Shown here piece by piece: positions 24,407 to 33,963 of a DNA stretch of 35,296 nt. Both the position numbers and the translations under genes were made by a program. The DNA is from Flavobacteriales bacterium UBA7519 (GTDB lineage Bacteria > Bacteroidota > Bacteroidia > Flavobacteriales > Weeksellaceae). The notes under the pieces were generated by a model. It searched no databases and was not told where the DNA came from. It was given only the letters and a program-made list of their open reading frames with translations. The stretch is taken from NCBI GenBank assembly GCA_002476905.1, contig DLND01000142.1, positions 22,133 through 57,428 on the forward strand, read 5' to 3'. Positions within the stretch are counted from its first letter, which is position 1. Every line of letters starts with the position of its first letter.

Positions 24407-25570
24407 ATGAGTGAAAATTTCGAAACATTAGCCATAAGGACTCAAACCGAAAGAACTCAGTTTGACGAACATTCAACGCCGTTATATCTCACGTCAAGCT
24501 TCGTTTTCGAAGATGCGGAAGATATGCGGGCGAGCTTTGCAGAAGAAAAAGACAAAAATCTTTACAGCCGTTTCAGCAATCCCAACGTTACCGAATTTGT
24601 AGATAAAATTGTGAAAATGGAAGGTGCAGAATCCGGTTACGCTTTTGCAACAGGAATGGCTGCGATTTATTCAACATTTGCTACGTTACTTAATGCTGGC
24701 GATCACATTGTAAGTTGTCAATCGGTTTTCGGTTCTACACATACTTTGTTCACAAAATATTTTCCAAAATGGAATATTGAAACATCCTATTTCAAAGCAG
24801 AAGATGCTAAAAACGTAGAACAATACATCAAACCAAATACAAAAATCTTGTACTTGGAAACGCCCACCAATCCGGCAATTGAAGTTCTGGATTTAGAATT
24901 TTTCGGACAGATTGCAAAAAAACATAATTTGATTTTCATCGTTGACAATTGTTTTGCAACGCCTTATTTGCAACAGCCAATTAAATACGGAGCAGATATC
25001 GTAGTTCATTCTGCAACGAAATTAATTGACGGTCAAGGTCGTGTTCTAGGTGGGGTTGCTGTTGGAAAAGCAGATTTAATTCGTGAGATTTATTTGTTTG
25101 CAAGAAACACAGGTCCGGCGATGTCGCCTTTCAACGCTTGGGTTTTGAGCAAAAGTTTAGAAACTTTGGCGATTCGAGTTGAAAAACATTGTGAAAATGC
25201 GCTGAAAGTCGCAGAGTTTCTGGAAAATCACCCGAATGTAGAATTGGTAAAATATCCTTTCCTAAAATCTCATCCAAGCTACGAAATCGCTAAAAAACAA
25301 ATGAAATTAGGCGGAAATATCGTTGCTTTCGAAATCAAAGGCGGAATCGAAGGTGGACGAAATTTCCTGAACAAAATTAAGATGTGTTCTCTCTCTGCTA
25401 ATTTGGGCGATACGAGGACAATTGTCACGCATCCGGCTTCCACAACGCATTCCAAGCTTTCCGACGAGGAGAGAAATGAGGTTGGGATTTCCGCTGGACT
25501 CGTGAGATGTTCCGTTGGTTTGGAGAATATTGATGATATTTTGAGCGATTTAAAACAAGCTTTGGACTAA
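24407..25570 (+). CDS. metZ: O-acylhomoserine sulfhydrylase (Cys/Met metabolism PLP enzyme)
   Basis: 387 residues of the Cys/Met PLP family. The cofactor lysine is K205 in VHSATKLIDGQG, with D180 (IVDNCFATP) for the pyridine nitrogen, and YSRFSNPN at ~53-60. FARNTGPAMSPFNAWVLSKSLETL and GDTRTIVTHPASTTH are typical of O-succinylhomoserine sulfhydrylase (MetZ), which makes homocysteine directly from sulfide. MetB or MetY cannot be excluded without alignment, and the true substrate depends on the MetX-like enzyme's acyl donor. It lies 29 bases after hom in the riboswitch-controlled run. Confidence 0.88.
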   Translation: MSENFETLAIRTQTERTQFDEHSTPLYLTSSFVFEDAEDMRASFAEEKDKNLYSRFSNPNVTEFVDKIVKMEGAESGYAFATGMAAIYSTFATLLNAGDHIVSCQSVFGSTHTLFTKYFPKWNIETSYFKAEDAKNVEQYIKPNTKILYLETPTNPAIEVLDLEFFGQIAKKHNLIFIVDNCFATPYLQQPIKYGADIVVHSATKLIDGQGRVLGGVAVGKADLIREIYLFARNTGPAMSPFNAWVLSKSLETLAIRVEKHCENALKVAEFLENHPNVELVKYPFLKSHPSYEIAKKQMKLGGNIVAFEIKGGIEGGRNFLNKIKMCSLSANLGDTRTIVTHPASTTHSKLSDEERNEVGISAGLVRCSVGLENIDDILSDLKQALD

Positions 25571-25621
25571 TAGAATCGAAGAATTTTGGAGCAACAAGTT
25601 TCCAGCTTCGAAACAAGAGTC

Positions 25622-25742
25622 CAACCCGCTGTCCGCTATATCTTTTTTGTCATTGCGAACGAAGTGAGGCAATCTGTCGAACCATTCAAGAATGCAATAA
25701 CAAAAAAGGATGCCGCTACCATCGGGGCTATGTTGAGGTTTT
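25622..25742. repeat. Dispersed repeat, copy B, between metZ and metH
   Basis: The ends match copy A at 20585-20695 with only a few changes. The interior is different: it carries a second, nested palindrome, GTCATTGC (about 25649-25656) with GCAATAAC (25694-25701), around CGAACGAAGTGAGGCAATCTGTCGAA, itself a common repeat type in flavobacteria. A 69-codon frame across it is not a credible gene. The element splits the methionine run into metX-hom-metZ and metH-metF. Confidence 0.75.
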
Positions 25743-25769
25743 GTCTTCTAATCAACGACAAAAAACAAA

Positions 25770-25814
25770 GAATCCGAAGGATTCAATATCAGTAGCCATC
25801 GATAAAACCGATGG
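25770..25814 (+). other. Two small hairpins ahead of metH
   Basis: GAATCC-GAA-GGATTC (25770-25784) and CCATCG (25796-25801) with CGATGG (25809-25814) form two perfect 6-bp hairpins between the repeat and the metH start at 25838. Neither has a T-run, so they are not terminators. They might stabilise a processed mRNA or be repeat remnants. Confidence 0.4.
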
Positions 25815-25837
25815 AACATTAAAAAAAGAAATGAATT

Positions 25838-26851
25838 ATGAACAATTCAGAACAATTATATAAAGTGCTTAACGAACGTATTCTCATCCTCGATGGAGCG
25901 ATGGGAACGATGATTCAGCGCTACAATTTCACAGAAGAAGATTACCGTGGCGAGCGATTCAAAGACTGGGAATCTCCACTCAAAGGAAACAACGATTTGT
26001 TGTCTTTAACACAACCTGAAGCTATCGAAGAAATTCACAGAAAATATCTTTTGGCAGGTGCAGATATCATCGAAACTAATACATTTTCCGGAACAACCAT
26101 TGCAATGGCGGATTATCATATGGAAGATTTGGTTTACGAACTAAATTATGAATCTGCTAAAATTGCTAAAAAAGTCTGTGACGAATTTACTGCTCAAAAT
26201 CCCGAAAAACCAAGATTCGTGGCAGGTTCAATCGGACCAACAAACAGAACTGCGAGTCTTAGTCCGGACGTCAATGACCCAGGTTACAGAGCGATTACTT
26301 TTGATGAACTAAGAATCGCGTACAAACAACAGGCTGAAGCTTTGCTAGACGGAGGTTCTGACATTCTTCTGGTAGAAACAATTTTCGATACTCTTAATGC
26401 AAAAGCAGCGTTATTCGCAATTGACGAAATCCAGGATGAAAGAAACATCAAGATTCCGATTATGGTTTCTGGAACCATTACCGATGCTTCCGGAAGGACT
26501 CTGAGCGGGCAGACGGCGGATGCATTTTTGATTTCGGTTTCACATATGGATTTGATAAGTGTTGGTTTCAACTGTGCTTTGGGTGCGAAACAGTTGACGC
26601 CTTATTTAGAAATTCTCGCCAATCACACCGATTTCGGAATTTCTGCTTATCCGAACGCAGGTTTACCGAATGCATTCGGTCAATATGATGAATCCGCAGA
26701 ACAAATGGCTGAGCAAGTGAAAGAATATTTAGAAAAAGGATTAATCAATATTATCGGTGGCTGTTGCGGAACAACGCCAGACCATATCAAAGCAATTGCT
26801 GATTTGGCAAAAAAGTACAAGCCGAGACAATTATCGGCAATTAGTGAATAA
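25838..26851 (+). CDS. metH: Methionine synthase, homocysteine-binding module (split MetH, part 1)
   Basis: 337 residues equal to the N-terminal homocysteine methyltransferase domain of MetH. It begins [27 protein letters not shown] and holds the three zinc cysteines C246 (GFNCALG), C309 and C310 ([11 protein letters not shown]). In full-length MetH this barrel continues into the folate domain. Here the gene ends in a normal-looking tail ([12 protein letters not shown]), and the rest is a separate gene three bases downstream, so the two products must associate to act. Cobalamin-dependent methionine synthase transfers the methyl group of methyl-THF to homocysteine. Both halves have complete domain boundaries, so this is a true gene split rather than a recent frameshift. 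Confidence 0.92.
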   Translation: MNNSEQLYKVLNERILILDGAMGTMIQRYNFTEEDYRGERFKDWESPLKGNNDLLSLTQPEAIEEIHRKYLLAGADIIETNTFSGTTIAMADYHMEDLVYELNYESAKIAKKVCDEFTAQNPEKPRFVAGSIGPTNRTASLSPDVNDPGYRAITFDELRIAYKQQAEALLDGGSDILLVETIFDTLNAKAALFAIDEIQDERNIKIPIMVSGTITDASGRTLSGQTADAFLISVSHMDLISVGFNCALGAKQLTPYLEILANHTDFGISAYPNAGLPNAFGQYDESAEQMAEQVKEYLEKGLINIIGGCCGTTPDHIKAIADLAKKYKPRQLSAISE

Positions 26852-26854
26852 TTT

Positions 26855-29536
26855 ATGGAAACAGATTGTAAAAGAAAATATCTGAAATTATCAGGCCTCG
26901 AGCCTTTAATTATAACTCCCGAATCCAACTTTATCAATGTTGGAGAAAGAACCAATGTTGCTGGTTCCAAAAAATTTCTTCGTTTAATTAAGGAAGAAAA
27001 ATATTCTGAAGCACTCGATATTGCCAGAAATCAGGTGGAAGGTGGTGCTCAGATTCTTGACGTCAATATGGACGACGGACTTTTGGACGGGAAAACAGCG
27101 ATGGTCAGATTCCTAAACCTCATCGCGTCTGAACCGGATATTGCAAGAATCCCAATTATGATTGATTCTTCAAAATGGGAAATTCTGGAAGCTGGTTTGC
27201 AAGTTGTTCAAGGAAAGCCTGTCGTGAATTCCATCAGTTTGAAAGGTGGCGAAGAAGAATTCATCAAACAAGCAAAAGCGATTAAAAGATACGGCGCAGC
27301 GGCGATTATTATGGCTTTTGATGAGGTTGGACAAGCGGATAATTACGAAAGAAGAATCGAGATTTCCAAAAGGTCTTATGATATTTTGGTAAATCAGGTT
27401 GGGTTTCCTTCCGAAGATATTATTTTCGACCTTAATATTTTTCCTGTTGCGACAGGTATGGATGAACACCGCAGAAATGCCATTGATTTTATCGAAGCTA
27501 CAAGATGGGTTCGCACCAATCTTCCAAATGCTTCCGTGAGTGGCGGTGTTTCCAACGTTTCGTTTTCGTTCCGTGGAAATGATTCTGTGAGAGAAGCGAT
27601 GCACTCCGTTTTCCTTTACCACGCGATAAAAGCAGGGATGAATATGGGAATCGTGAATCCAACAATGCTCGAAGTTTATGATGAAATTCCGAAAGATTTA
27701 TTGGAATTGGTTGAAGATGTAATGCTTGATAGGACTGACGATGCCACTGAAAAACTTCTGGATTACTCCGAAAAACATAAATCAACCAAAAAAGAAAAAG
27801 TTGAGGACCTTAGTTGGAGGGAACAGGATTTGCAAACGAGAATCACGCACGCTTTGGTTAAAGGAATTGACCGTTTTATTGAGGAAGATACAGAAGAAGC
27901 CCGTCAAAATTCTAAACGTCCTTTGGATGTTATCGAAATTAATCTAATGACAGGAATGGGCGTTGTCGGTGACCTTTTTGGAAGTGGAAAAATGTTTTTG
28001 CCTCAGGTGGTGAAATCGGCGAGAGTAATGAAAAAAGCCGTAGCTTATCTTCAGCCTTTCATTGAAGCGGAAAAAGACCAGACTCAAAAGTCCAACGGAA
28101 AAATCCTTATGGCAACTGTAAAAGGCGATGTTCACGATATCGGAAAAAATATTGTGAGCGTAGTTTTGGGTTGTAATAATTACGAGATTGTGGATTTAGG
28201 TGTGATGGTTCCTGCTGAAAAAATTATCCAGACTGCGATTGATGAAAAAGTAGATGTGATTGGATTAAGCGGATTGATTACGCCAAGTCTGGACGAGATG
28301 GTTCATATTGCGGATGAATTGGAGCGGAAAAATCTCAATTTTCCTTTGTTGATTGGCGGCGCAACCACTTCCAAAGCGCACACAGCGGTTAAAATTTCAC
28401 CAAAATACTCCAACACGGTTGTTCACGTGAATGATGCTTCCCGAGCGGTTGGTGTTGTAAGCGCATTGTTGAATCACGATAAATCCAATGCTTATGCTTT
28501 GGAAATCAGAAAAGATTATGATGAATTCCGTGAAAAGTTTTTGAATCGTCAAGTTGACAAAGAATATGTTCCGATTGCAGAAGCTCGTGAAAAGAAATTC
28601 AAAATCGATTGGGAAAATGAAAATATTCCAACACCTAAAAAATTAGGAATTACCATTATTGAAGATCAAAATCTTGATGAATTAGTTGATTTTATCGATT
28701 GGTCTCCGTTTTTCAGAAGTTGGCAATTATTTGGGAAATTTCCAGAGATTTTAACGGATAATGTCGTTGGAGAACAAGCAACGATTTTATTCAACGAAGC
28801 TAAAATTATGCTCAAGAAAATCCTAAAAGAAAAAAGTTTCAAAGCGAAAGGTATTTTTGGGATTTTCCCAGCTAATGCTAATGAACAGGATGATATTTTA
28901 GTTTTTGATGACCATCAGAATGTGATTTCGACTTTCAGAACTTTGAGACAACAACACAAGAAATCAGAAGGGAAAGAATATTTTGCTTTAAGTGATTTTA
29001 TTGCGCCAGAAAATTCCGGAAAACAAGATTATATTGGAACTTTCTGTGTTTGTACTGGTTTTGGAGCCGATGAGTTGGCGAAAGAATATGAAGAGCAAAA
29101 TGATGATTACAACGCCATTATGGTAAAAGCTTTGGCAGACCGTCTTGCAGAAGCCTTTGCAGAATATCTTCACAAAAAAGTCAGAACCGAATATTGGGGT
29201 TATTCCGAAAATGAAACGCTGGATAACGAAGAGTTAATCAAAGAAAAATATATGGGAATTCGCCCTGCTCCAGGTTATCCTGCTTGTCCTGACCATCTGG
29301 AAAAACTTACGATTTGGGATTTATTAAAAGTCGAAGAAAACATCGGAGTGACTTTGACTGAAAGTCTGGCGATGTGGCCAACGGCTGCAGTTTCAGGATA
29401 TTATTTCGGAAATGAAAAATCAAAATATTTCGGAGTCGGGAAAATTGATGAAGACCAATTGAAAGATTACGCTGAAAGAAAGAATATTGACTTAGAATAT
29501 GCCAGAAAATGGCTGGCTCCGAATCTTGCGGATTAA
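26855..29536 (+). CDS. metH: Methionine synthase, folate/cobalamin/activation modules (split MetH, part 2)
   Basis: 893 residues with three modules in order. Residues ~20-300 are the pterin-binding domain ([14 protein letters not shown], then [11 protein letters not shown]). Residues ~330-560 are the cobalamin cap and Rossmann domains, with the axial ligand H427 in DVHDIGKN and the downstream [13 protein letters not shown] and [14 protein letters not shown]. From ~580 comes the SAM-dependent activation domain, with [18 protein letters not shown]. The set is complete for reductive reactivation by SAM. It starts three bases after part 1 and is followed after 19 bases by metF, which supplies its methyl-THF. 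Confidence 0.95.
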   Translation: METDCKRKYLKLSGLEPLIITPESNFINVGERTNVAGSKKFLRLIKEEKYSEALDIARNQVEGGAQILDVNMDDGLLDGKTAMVRFLNLIASEPDIARIPIMIDSSKWEILEAGLQVVQGKPVVNSISLKGGEEEFIKQAKAIKRYGAAAIIMAFDEVGQADNYERRIEISKRSYDILVNQVGFPSEDIIFDLNIFPVATGMDEHRRNAIDFIEATRWVRTNLPNASVSGGVSNVSFSFRGNDSVREAMHSVFLYHAIKAGMNMGIVNPTMLEVYDEIPKDLLELVEDVMLDRTDDATEKLLDYSEKHKSTKKEKVEDLSWREQDLQTRITHALVKGIDRFIEEDTEEARQNSKRPLDVIEINLMTGMGVVGDLFGSGKMFLPQVVKSARVMKKAVAYLQPFIEAEKDQTQKSNGKILMATVKGDVHDIGKNIVSVVLGCNNYEIVDLGVMVPAEKIIQTAIDEKVDVIGLSGLITPSLDEMVHIADELERKNLNFPLLIGGATTSKAHTAVKISPKYSNTVVHVNDASRAVGVVSALLNHDKSNAYALEIRKDYDEFREKFLNRQVDKEYVPIAEAREKKFKIDWENENIPTPKKLGITIIEDQNLDELVDFIDWSPFFRSWQLFGKFPEILTDNVVGEQATILFNEAKIMLKKILKEKSFKAKGIFGIFPANANEQDDILVFDDHQNVISTFRTLRQQHKKSEGKEYFALSDFIAPENSGKQDYIGTFCVCTGFGADELAKEYEEQNDDYNAIMVKALADRLAEAFAEYLHKKVRTEYWGYSENETLDNEELIKEKYMGIRPAPGYPACPDHLEKLTIWDLLKVEENIGVTLTESLAMWPTAAVSGYYFGNEKSKYFGVGKIDEDQLKDYAERKNIDLEYARKWLAPNLAD

Positions 29537-29555
29537 TATTATTTAAAATTATTGA

Positions 29556-30512
29556 ATGAAAATTACGGACCATATAAAAAACGCCAACGGCAAAACGCTT
29601 TTTTCTTTTGAAATTGTTCCTCCGCAAAAAGGCGTTGGAATTGCCGATTTATATAAGAATATCGATCCTTTGATGGAGTTTAAACCACCATTCATAGATG
29701 TTACAACTTCCCGTGAAGAATATATTTTTTTAGAAAGAGGAAATGGTTTGATGGAAAGAAAAATCACGAGAATGCGTCCAGGAACTTTGGGTATTTGCTC
29801 GGCGATTCAGAATAAATATAATGTTGATACAGTTCCGCACGTTCTTTGTGGTGGATTTACCAAAGAAGAAACCGAATATCTGTTGGTAGATTGTATGTAT
29901 CTGGGAATCAATAATATTGTTGCATTGCGAGGCGATGCGATGAAAGGTGAAAAATATTTTGAACCTTCTGTGGGCGGACACAAATATGCTTCGGATTTGG
30001 TAAAACAGATTCACGATTTGGGAATTGGAGAATATCTTCACGGTAAAATAGAATCGGACGTGGATAACAGTTTCTGTATTGGCGTTGCAGGTTATCCGGA
30101 AAAACATATCGAGGCACCTTCTATGAATTATGACCTTCAAATGTTGAAGAAAAAAGTAGAAGCTGGCGCAGATTATATCGTCACACAAATGTTTTTTGAT
30201 AATCAAAAATTCTTCGATTTTGTAAAACAAGCCAGAGAAATTGGAATTGATGTCCCGATTATTCCGGGAATCAAACCTATTGCTACCAAAACACATTTGC
30301 AAATGTTGCCACAGGTTTTCAAAATTGATTTACCCGAAACTTTAATCAATGAAGTTCTGAAATGCAAAACTAATAGTGATGTTCGGGAAGTCGGAATAGA
30401 ATGGGCAATCAACCAGAGTAAGGAACTTTTAGATTTTGGGATTCCAGTTCTGCATTTTTACTCGATGGGAAAAAGTGATAATATTCTCAAGATAGGAAGA
30501 GAAGTTTTTTAA
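29556..30512 (+). CDS. metF: Methylenetetrahydrofolate reductase
   Basis: 318 residues, normal for a bacterial MetF. Characteristic blocks are FSFEIVPPQKGVG at the N-terminus, PHVLCGGFTKEE, NNIVALRGD, and ADYIVTQMFFDN with PIIPGIKPI. It reduces methylene-THF to methyl-THF with a flavin and NADH, in the cytoplasm, to feed methionine synthase. It is the last gene of the methionine run, with a terminator directly behind it. Confidence 0.95.
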   Translation: MKITDHIKNANGKTLFSFEIVPPQKGVGIADLYKNIDPLMEFKPPFIDVTTSREEYIFLERGNGLMERKITRMRPGTLGICSAIQNKYNVDTVPHVLCGGFTKEETEYLLVDCMYLGINNIVALRGDAMKGEKYFEPSVGGHKYASDLVKQIHDLGIGEYLHGKIESDVDNSFCIGVAGYPEKHIEAPSMNYDLQMLKKKVEAGADYIVTQMFFDNQKFFDFVKQAREIGIDVPIIPGIKPIATKTHLQMLPQVFKIDLPETLINEVLKCKTNSDVREVGIEWAINQSKELLDFGIPVLHFYSMGKSDNILKIGREVF

Positions 30513-30514
30513 AC

Positions 30515-30547
30515 AAAAAGAGGTGCCAATTGCATCTCTTTTTTTAA
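30515..30547 (+). terminator. Terminator of the methionine gene run
   Basis: A 12-bp stem (AAAAAGAGGTGC from 30515, one G-U pair) closes on GCATCTCTTTTT with a 5-base loop, followed by T residues. It lies between metF and hutI and separates the two pathways. Confidence 0.85.
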
Positions 30548-30568
30548 TTTTACGATTCAAGTTTTAAT

Positions 30569-31792
30569 ATGAAATTATCAGGCCCATTCAAACAAATCAT
30601 CACACTCAACCATCTTCCATTAAAAGGAAAATTGAATGATGAATCTTTAGAAATCATTTCCAATGGCGGAATTCTTACTGAAAATGGAAAAATTTTAGAA
30701 GTAAACGATTTCGATTTTTTGATGCAAAAATTCCCAAATTCTGAAATCGATTTGATTGAAGGCGAGCAAATTGCAATTCCGGCTTTTGTAGATGCCCATA
30801 CGCATATTTCCTTCGGGGGAAATCGAGCCAATGATTTTGCTATGCGAAATGCAGGTAAAACTTATCTGGAGATTGCAGAATCTGGTGGTGGCATTTGGAG
30901 TTCTGTAAAACATACAAGAGCTGCCTCAGAAGATGACTTGGTAAATGGCATTTTGGAAAGAGTCTGTTTTTTACTCAGGCAGGGCATTACAACCATCGAA
31001 ATAAAAAGTGGTTACGGATTAAATGTTGATGAAGAACTCAAAATGTTGAGAGCTATAAAAAAAGCTCAAGGTTTAACAAAAGCTACATTAGTTCCGACTT
31101 GCTTATCAGCTCATCTCAAGCCAAGAGATTTTGAAGGGACTTCAGAAGAATATCTGAATTATATTTTGAATGAAATTCTACCAAAAGTAAAAGAAGAAAA
31201 CCTTGCCAATAGAGTAGATATTTTTATTGAGAAATCAGCGTTTCAGTTAGAAGAGAGCAAGAATTTTCTTGTAAAAGCTAAAGAATTAGGTTTTCAAATC
31301 ACCGTTCACGCAGACCAATTTACGGCAGGAAGTTCAAGAATTGCCGTTGAAGTGGGTGCCAAATCTGCTGACCATTTGGAAGCGACTATTGATGAAGATA
31401 TTGAGTTTTTAGCCAATTCTAATACTGTGGCGATTGCTTTGCCAGGAGCCAGTTTAGGTTTGGGCGAACCGTTTTCTCCAGCGAGAAAAATATTAGACAA
31501 AGGTGGAATCTTAGCCATTGCAACAGACTGGAATCCTGGTTCTGCTCCAATGGGAAATCTCGTGACTCAAGCTTCGATTTTAGCAACATATCAGAAATTG
31601 ACTACAGCTGAGGTTTTAGCAGCGATAACTTTCCGAGCGGCCTATGCTTTGGATTTAGAAGACAGAGGTATTTTAGCAGAAGGAAAGAAAGCTGATTTCA
31701 TCACTTATGAAACAGATAATTTTCAAAATATTCTTTATCATCAAGGAAGTTTGAAGCCGAAAAATATTTATATCAACGGAGAAAAAATCTAA
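30569..31792 (+). CDS. hutI: Imidazolonepropionase
   Basis: 407 residues, an amidohydrolase-superfamily enzyme. Metal ligands are visible as H77/H79 (VDAHTHISFGG), a later His in VHADQFTAGSS, and the Asp of ATDWNPGSAPMGN. The last block is specific to HutI. It opens the imidazolone ring to N-formimino-glutamate, the third step of histidine breakdown. It begins a three-gene run with hutG and a HAD phosphatase, spaced by 3 bases each. hutH and hutU are not in the window. Confidence 0.95.
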   Translation: MKLSGPFKQIITLNHLPLKGKLNDESLEIISNGGILTENGKILEVNDFDFLMQKFPNSEIDLIEGEQIAIPAFVDAHTHISFGGNRANDFAMRNAGKTYLEIAESGGGIWSSVKHTRAASEDDLVNGILERVCFLLRQGITTIEIKSGYGLNVDEELKMLRAIKKAQGLTKATLVPTCLSAHLKPRDFEGTSEEYLNYILNEILPKVKEENLANRVDIFIEKSAFQLEESKNFLVKAKELGFQITVHADQFTAGSSRIAVEVGAKSADHLEATIDEDIEFLANSNTVAIALPGASLGLGEPFSPARKILDKGGILAIATDWNPGSAPMGNLVTQASILATYQKLTTAEVLAAITFRAAYALDLEDRGILAEGKKADFITYETDNFQNILYHQGSLKPKNIYINGEKI

Positions 31793-31795
31793 ATT

Positions 31796-32710
31796 ATGTT
31801 TGAATGGACAGGTCGTTTTGATGGCGAAGAAGAATCGTATCACAGGATTTTTCAAAGAGTGAAAACAGAATCGGATTATGAAACTATTAACCCTAATGAT
31901 TTCGTTTTACACGGTTTTGCTGTAGATGAAGGTGTGAAACGAAATAAAGGTAGAGTAGGAGCTCAGGAATCTCCAGATTTGATTAGAAAAAGTATGTCGA
32001 ATTTCCCGGTTGTTAATTCTGGATTTTCGCTGAAAGATTTCGGAAACATCAAATGTGAAGATCACGACCTAGAATCAACTCAAAATTCGTTGGCTGAAAA
32101 AATTTCGAAAGTATTATCAAAACAAGGGAAATCTGTTGTTTTAGGTGGTGGACACGAAGTTACTTTTGCACATTATTCTGGAATCAAAAAAGCTTTTCCC
32201 AAACAAAAAATAGGAATCATTAATTTTGATGCACATTTTGATAACCGTGAACCAGAAAACGGATTAGCAAGTTCTGGAACAGGTTTTTGGCAAATTGCTC
32301 AGGCAGGCGAGATTCATTCTTTACATATAGGGATTCAGAAAAATAGTAATACTAGGAAATTGTTTGAGAGTGCAGATAATTTCGGAATGAAATTCATTTT
32401 AGCTGACGAAATTTACTATGAAAATATTCCGAATATAATGTTCACAATCAACTCGTTTTTAGAAGATGCGGATGTGGTTTACGTTACGATTTGTATGGAT
32501 GTTTTCAATGCGTCCATTGCGCCAGGCGTCAGCGCACCTGCTTATAACGGGATTTTTGCTGACCGTCAATTTATGCAGATTTACCGTCAAATTTTATCAT
32601 CAGAAAAAACCAAAGCATTGGATGTGGCAGAAGTGAATCCCAATTTTGATATACAGGAAAGAACCGCAAGATTAGCCGCAAGTCTTGTGAACGAATGGTT
32701 TATGATTTAG
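31796..32710 (+). CDS. hutG: Formimidoylglutamase
   Basis: 304 residues of the arginase/ureohydrolase family. Manganese ligands are seen in LGGGHEVTF, FDAHFDNRE and the CMDVFNASIAPG block. The context next to hutI and the ASIAPGVSAPAYNG segment point to HutG, which splits N-formimino-glutamate into glutamate and formamide, the final step of this histidine route. Agmatinase or arginase would be the alternatives, but the hut neighbour makes HutG far more likely. It starts three bases after hutI. Confidence 0.93.
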   Translation: MFEWTGRFDGEEESYHRIFQRVKTESDYETINPNDFVLHGFAVDEGVKRNKGRVGAQESPDLIRKSMSNFPVVNSGFSLKDFGNIKCEDHDLESTQNSLAEKISKVLSKQGKSVVLGGGHEVTFAHYSGIKKAFPKQKIGIINFDAHFDNREPENGLASSGTGFWQIAQAGEIHSLHIGIQKNSNTRKLFESADNFGMKFILADEIYYENIPNIMFTINSFLEDADVVYVTICMDVFNASIAPGVSAPAYNGIFADRQFMQIYRQILSSEKTKALDVAEVNPNFDIQERTARLAASLVNEWFMI

Positions 32711-32713
32711 ATT

Positions 32714-33337
32714 ATGAAGAGAGACAGTATTATTTTTGACTTAGACGGAACACTTTGGAACGCTTCGGAAACCGTTGTCCGAGCTTTTAACGACAGCATT
32801 CAAGCGATTGGATTTGATTTCAATATCACTTCTCAGACTGTTAGAGATTTTTCTGGGATGAAAATGGACGATATTTTTACACAGTATTTCAGTTTTGTTC
32901 CCAAAGAAAAACTAGAAGAATTCGAAACAATTTATGCTAATAAAGAAAATCAATATCTTAAAGAATATGGTGGCAAATTATTTCCAAAAGTCAAAGAAAC
33001 ACTAGAAAAATTAGCGGAGAATTATCGGCTTTTCATTGTCAGTAATTGTATGAAAGGTTATATCGAGAACTTCATCGGGTTTTTTAGTTTTGAAGATTTG
33101 TTTGAAGATTTCGAATGTTTCGGTAACTATGGTTTGCCAAAAGATAAGAACATCAGGTTGATTGTGGAACGAAATAATCTACAAAATCCTGTCTACGTTG
33201 GCGACACTATTTGGGACAAAGAAGCTTCTGAGAAAGCTGGTGTTGACTTTATTTATGCAGCTTACGGTTTTGGAAAAATCGAAAACCCAAAAATTCAGAT
33301 TCAAAGTTTTGAAGATTTGTTGACATTAGAGTTGTAA
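32714..33337 (+). CDS. HAD-superfamily hydrolase (phosphoglycolate phosphatase-like)
   Basis: 207 residues. The four HAD motifs are present: I FDLDGT (nucleophile D9, acid D11), II VSNC, III the Lys of YGLPKDKN, and IV VGDTIWDKEAS. A helical cap lies between motifs I and II, as in the Gph/PGMB subfamily. Such enzymes are phosphatases of small sugars or metabolites; the substrate cannot be predicted. It is only three bases behind hutG and so shares the hut transcript, though no histidine step needs a phosphatase. Confidence 0.88.
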   Translation: MKRDSIIFDLDGTLWNASETVVRAFNDSIQAIGFDFNITSQTVRDFSGMKMDDIFTQYFSFVPKEKLEEFETIYANKENQYLKEYGGKLFPKVKETLEKLAENYRLFIVSNCMKGYIENFIGFFSFEDLFEDFECFGNYGLPKDKNIRLIVERNNLQNPVYVGDTIWDKEASEKAGVDFIYAAYGFGKIENPKIQIQSFEDLLTLEL

Positions 33338-33382
33338 TAACAAAAAAGCCTTATCAAATTTTGACAAGACTTTAATTGTTAT
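33337..33382. terminator. Probable bidirectional terminator
   Basis: Outer arms ATAACAA (33337-33343) and TTGTTAT (33376-33382) are perfect complements, and the inner arms AAAGCCTTATC and GACAAGACTTT pair with two mismatches around an A/T loop. It lies between the convergent HAD and DUF2911 genes. Imperfect pairing makes the call moderate. Confidence 0.6.
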
Positions 33383-33395
33383 AAATCTTTGAGGA

Positions 33396-33962
33396 TTATT
33401 TAAACTCAATCGGAAATTTAACTTGAGAATTATCCCATGCAGCGTACAAATCTGCTCCCGATTTTGTCTGTACAAATGTCACAGAAAAATATTCGATTGG
33501 AGAAGCTGTTTTCTCAACAGGCACATTAAATCTCACAACATCTTTACTTTTATCATAGAAATACGCACCCCATTTATCAGTGTCAGAATTTAAAATAATC
33601 GTCCATTCTTTTTCAAAAGGAATTGCAAAAATACTGTAAGTTCCGGCAGGAATTTCTTTTCCACCTATTTTTACAGGCGTGTAAAATTTGATTTCAGAAT
33701 TTTCATTCGCTCCAAATCTCCAGATTTCTCCATACTTAATAAGGTTTCCAAAAATTACTCTGTTTTTTTTCTGAGGACGAGAGTATTGTAACTTCACTTT
33801 CGGAGTTTCCGTTTTGGATGAAGTCACTTGAAGAGGGTAATAAACTGCATCCATTGGACTTACATCTACGGGCAGATAGTTCAGTTTTGTTGGGTCAATT
33901 TTCGCTTGAGAAAATGCGCTAACTCCTACTAGCAAAGAAGCGGCGATGATTAGGTTTTTCAT
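33396..33962 (-). CDS. DUF2911 family exported protein
   Basis: 188 residues with a signal peptide (MKNLIIAASLLVGVSAFSQ). The body carries the DUF2911 pattern: KLQYSRPQKKNRVIFG, LIKYGEIWRFGANENSEIKF, GGKEIPAGTYSIFAIP and EWTIILNSDTDKWGAYFYD. The family is common in Bacteroidota, is exported, and has no known function. It follows the aminotransferase gene with a single base between stop and start, so the two are co-transcribed. Confidence 0.9.
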   Translation of the reverse strand: MKNLIIAASLLVGVSAFSQAKIDPTKLNYLPVDVSPMDAVYYPLQVTSSKTETPKVKLQYSRPQKKNRVIFGNLIKYGEIWRFGANENSEIKFYTPVKIGGKEIPAGTYSIFAIPFEKEWTIILNSDTDKWGAYFYDKSKDVVRFNVPVEKTASPIEYFSVTFVQTKSGADLYAAWDNSQVKFPIEFK

Positions 33963-33963
33963 T

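Noticed and set aside
25586..25795. 69-codon plus-strand frame between metZ and metH
   Set aside because: It is made up of the dispersed repeat and its nested palindrome; the same repeat at 20585-20695 does not keep the frame.
25744..25837. Second S-box riboswitch ahead of metH
   Set aside because: None of the core S-box motifs (GTGAAA, GGCAACC, GGTGCTAA) occur there; only two short hairpins are present.
29730..30302. 190-codon minus-strand frame
   Set aside because: Antisense shadow of metF; rich in Phe, Ile, Cys and His, with no domain.
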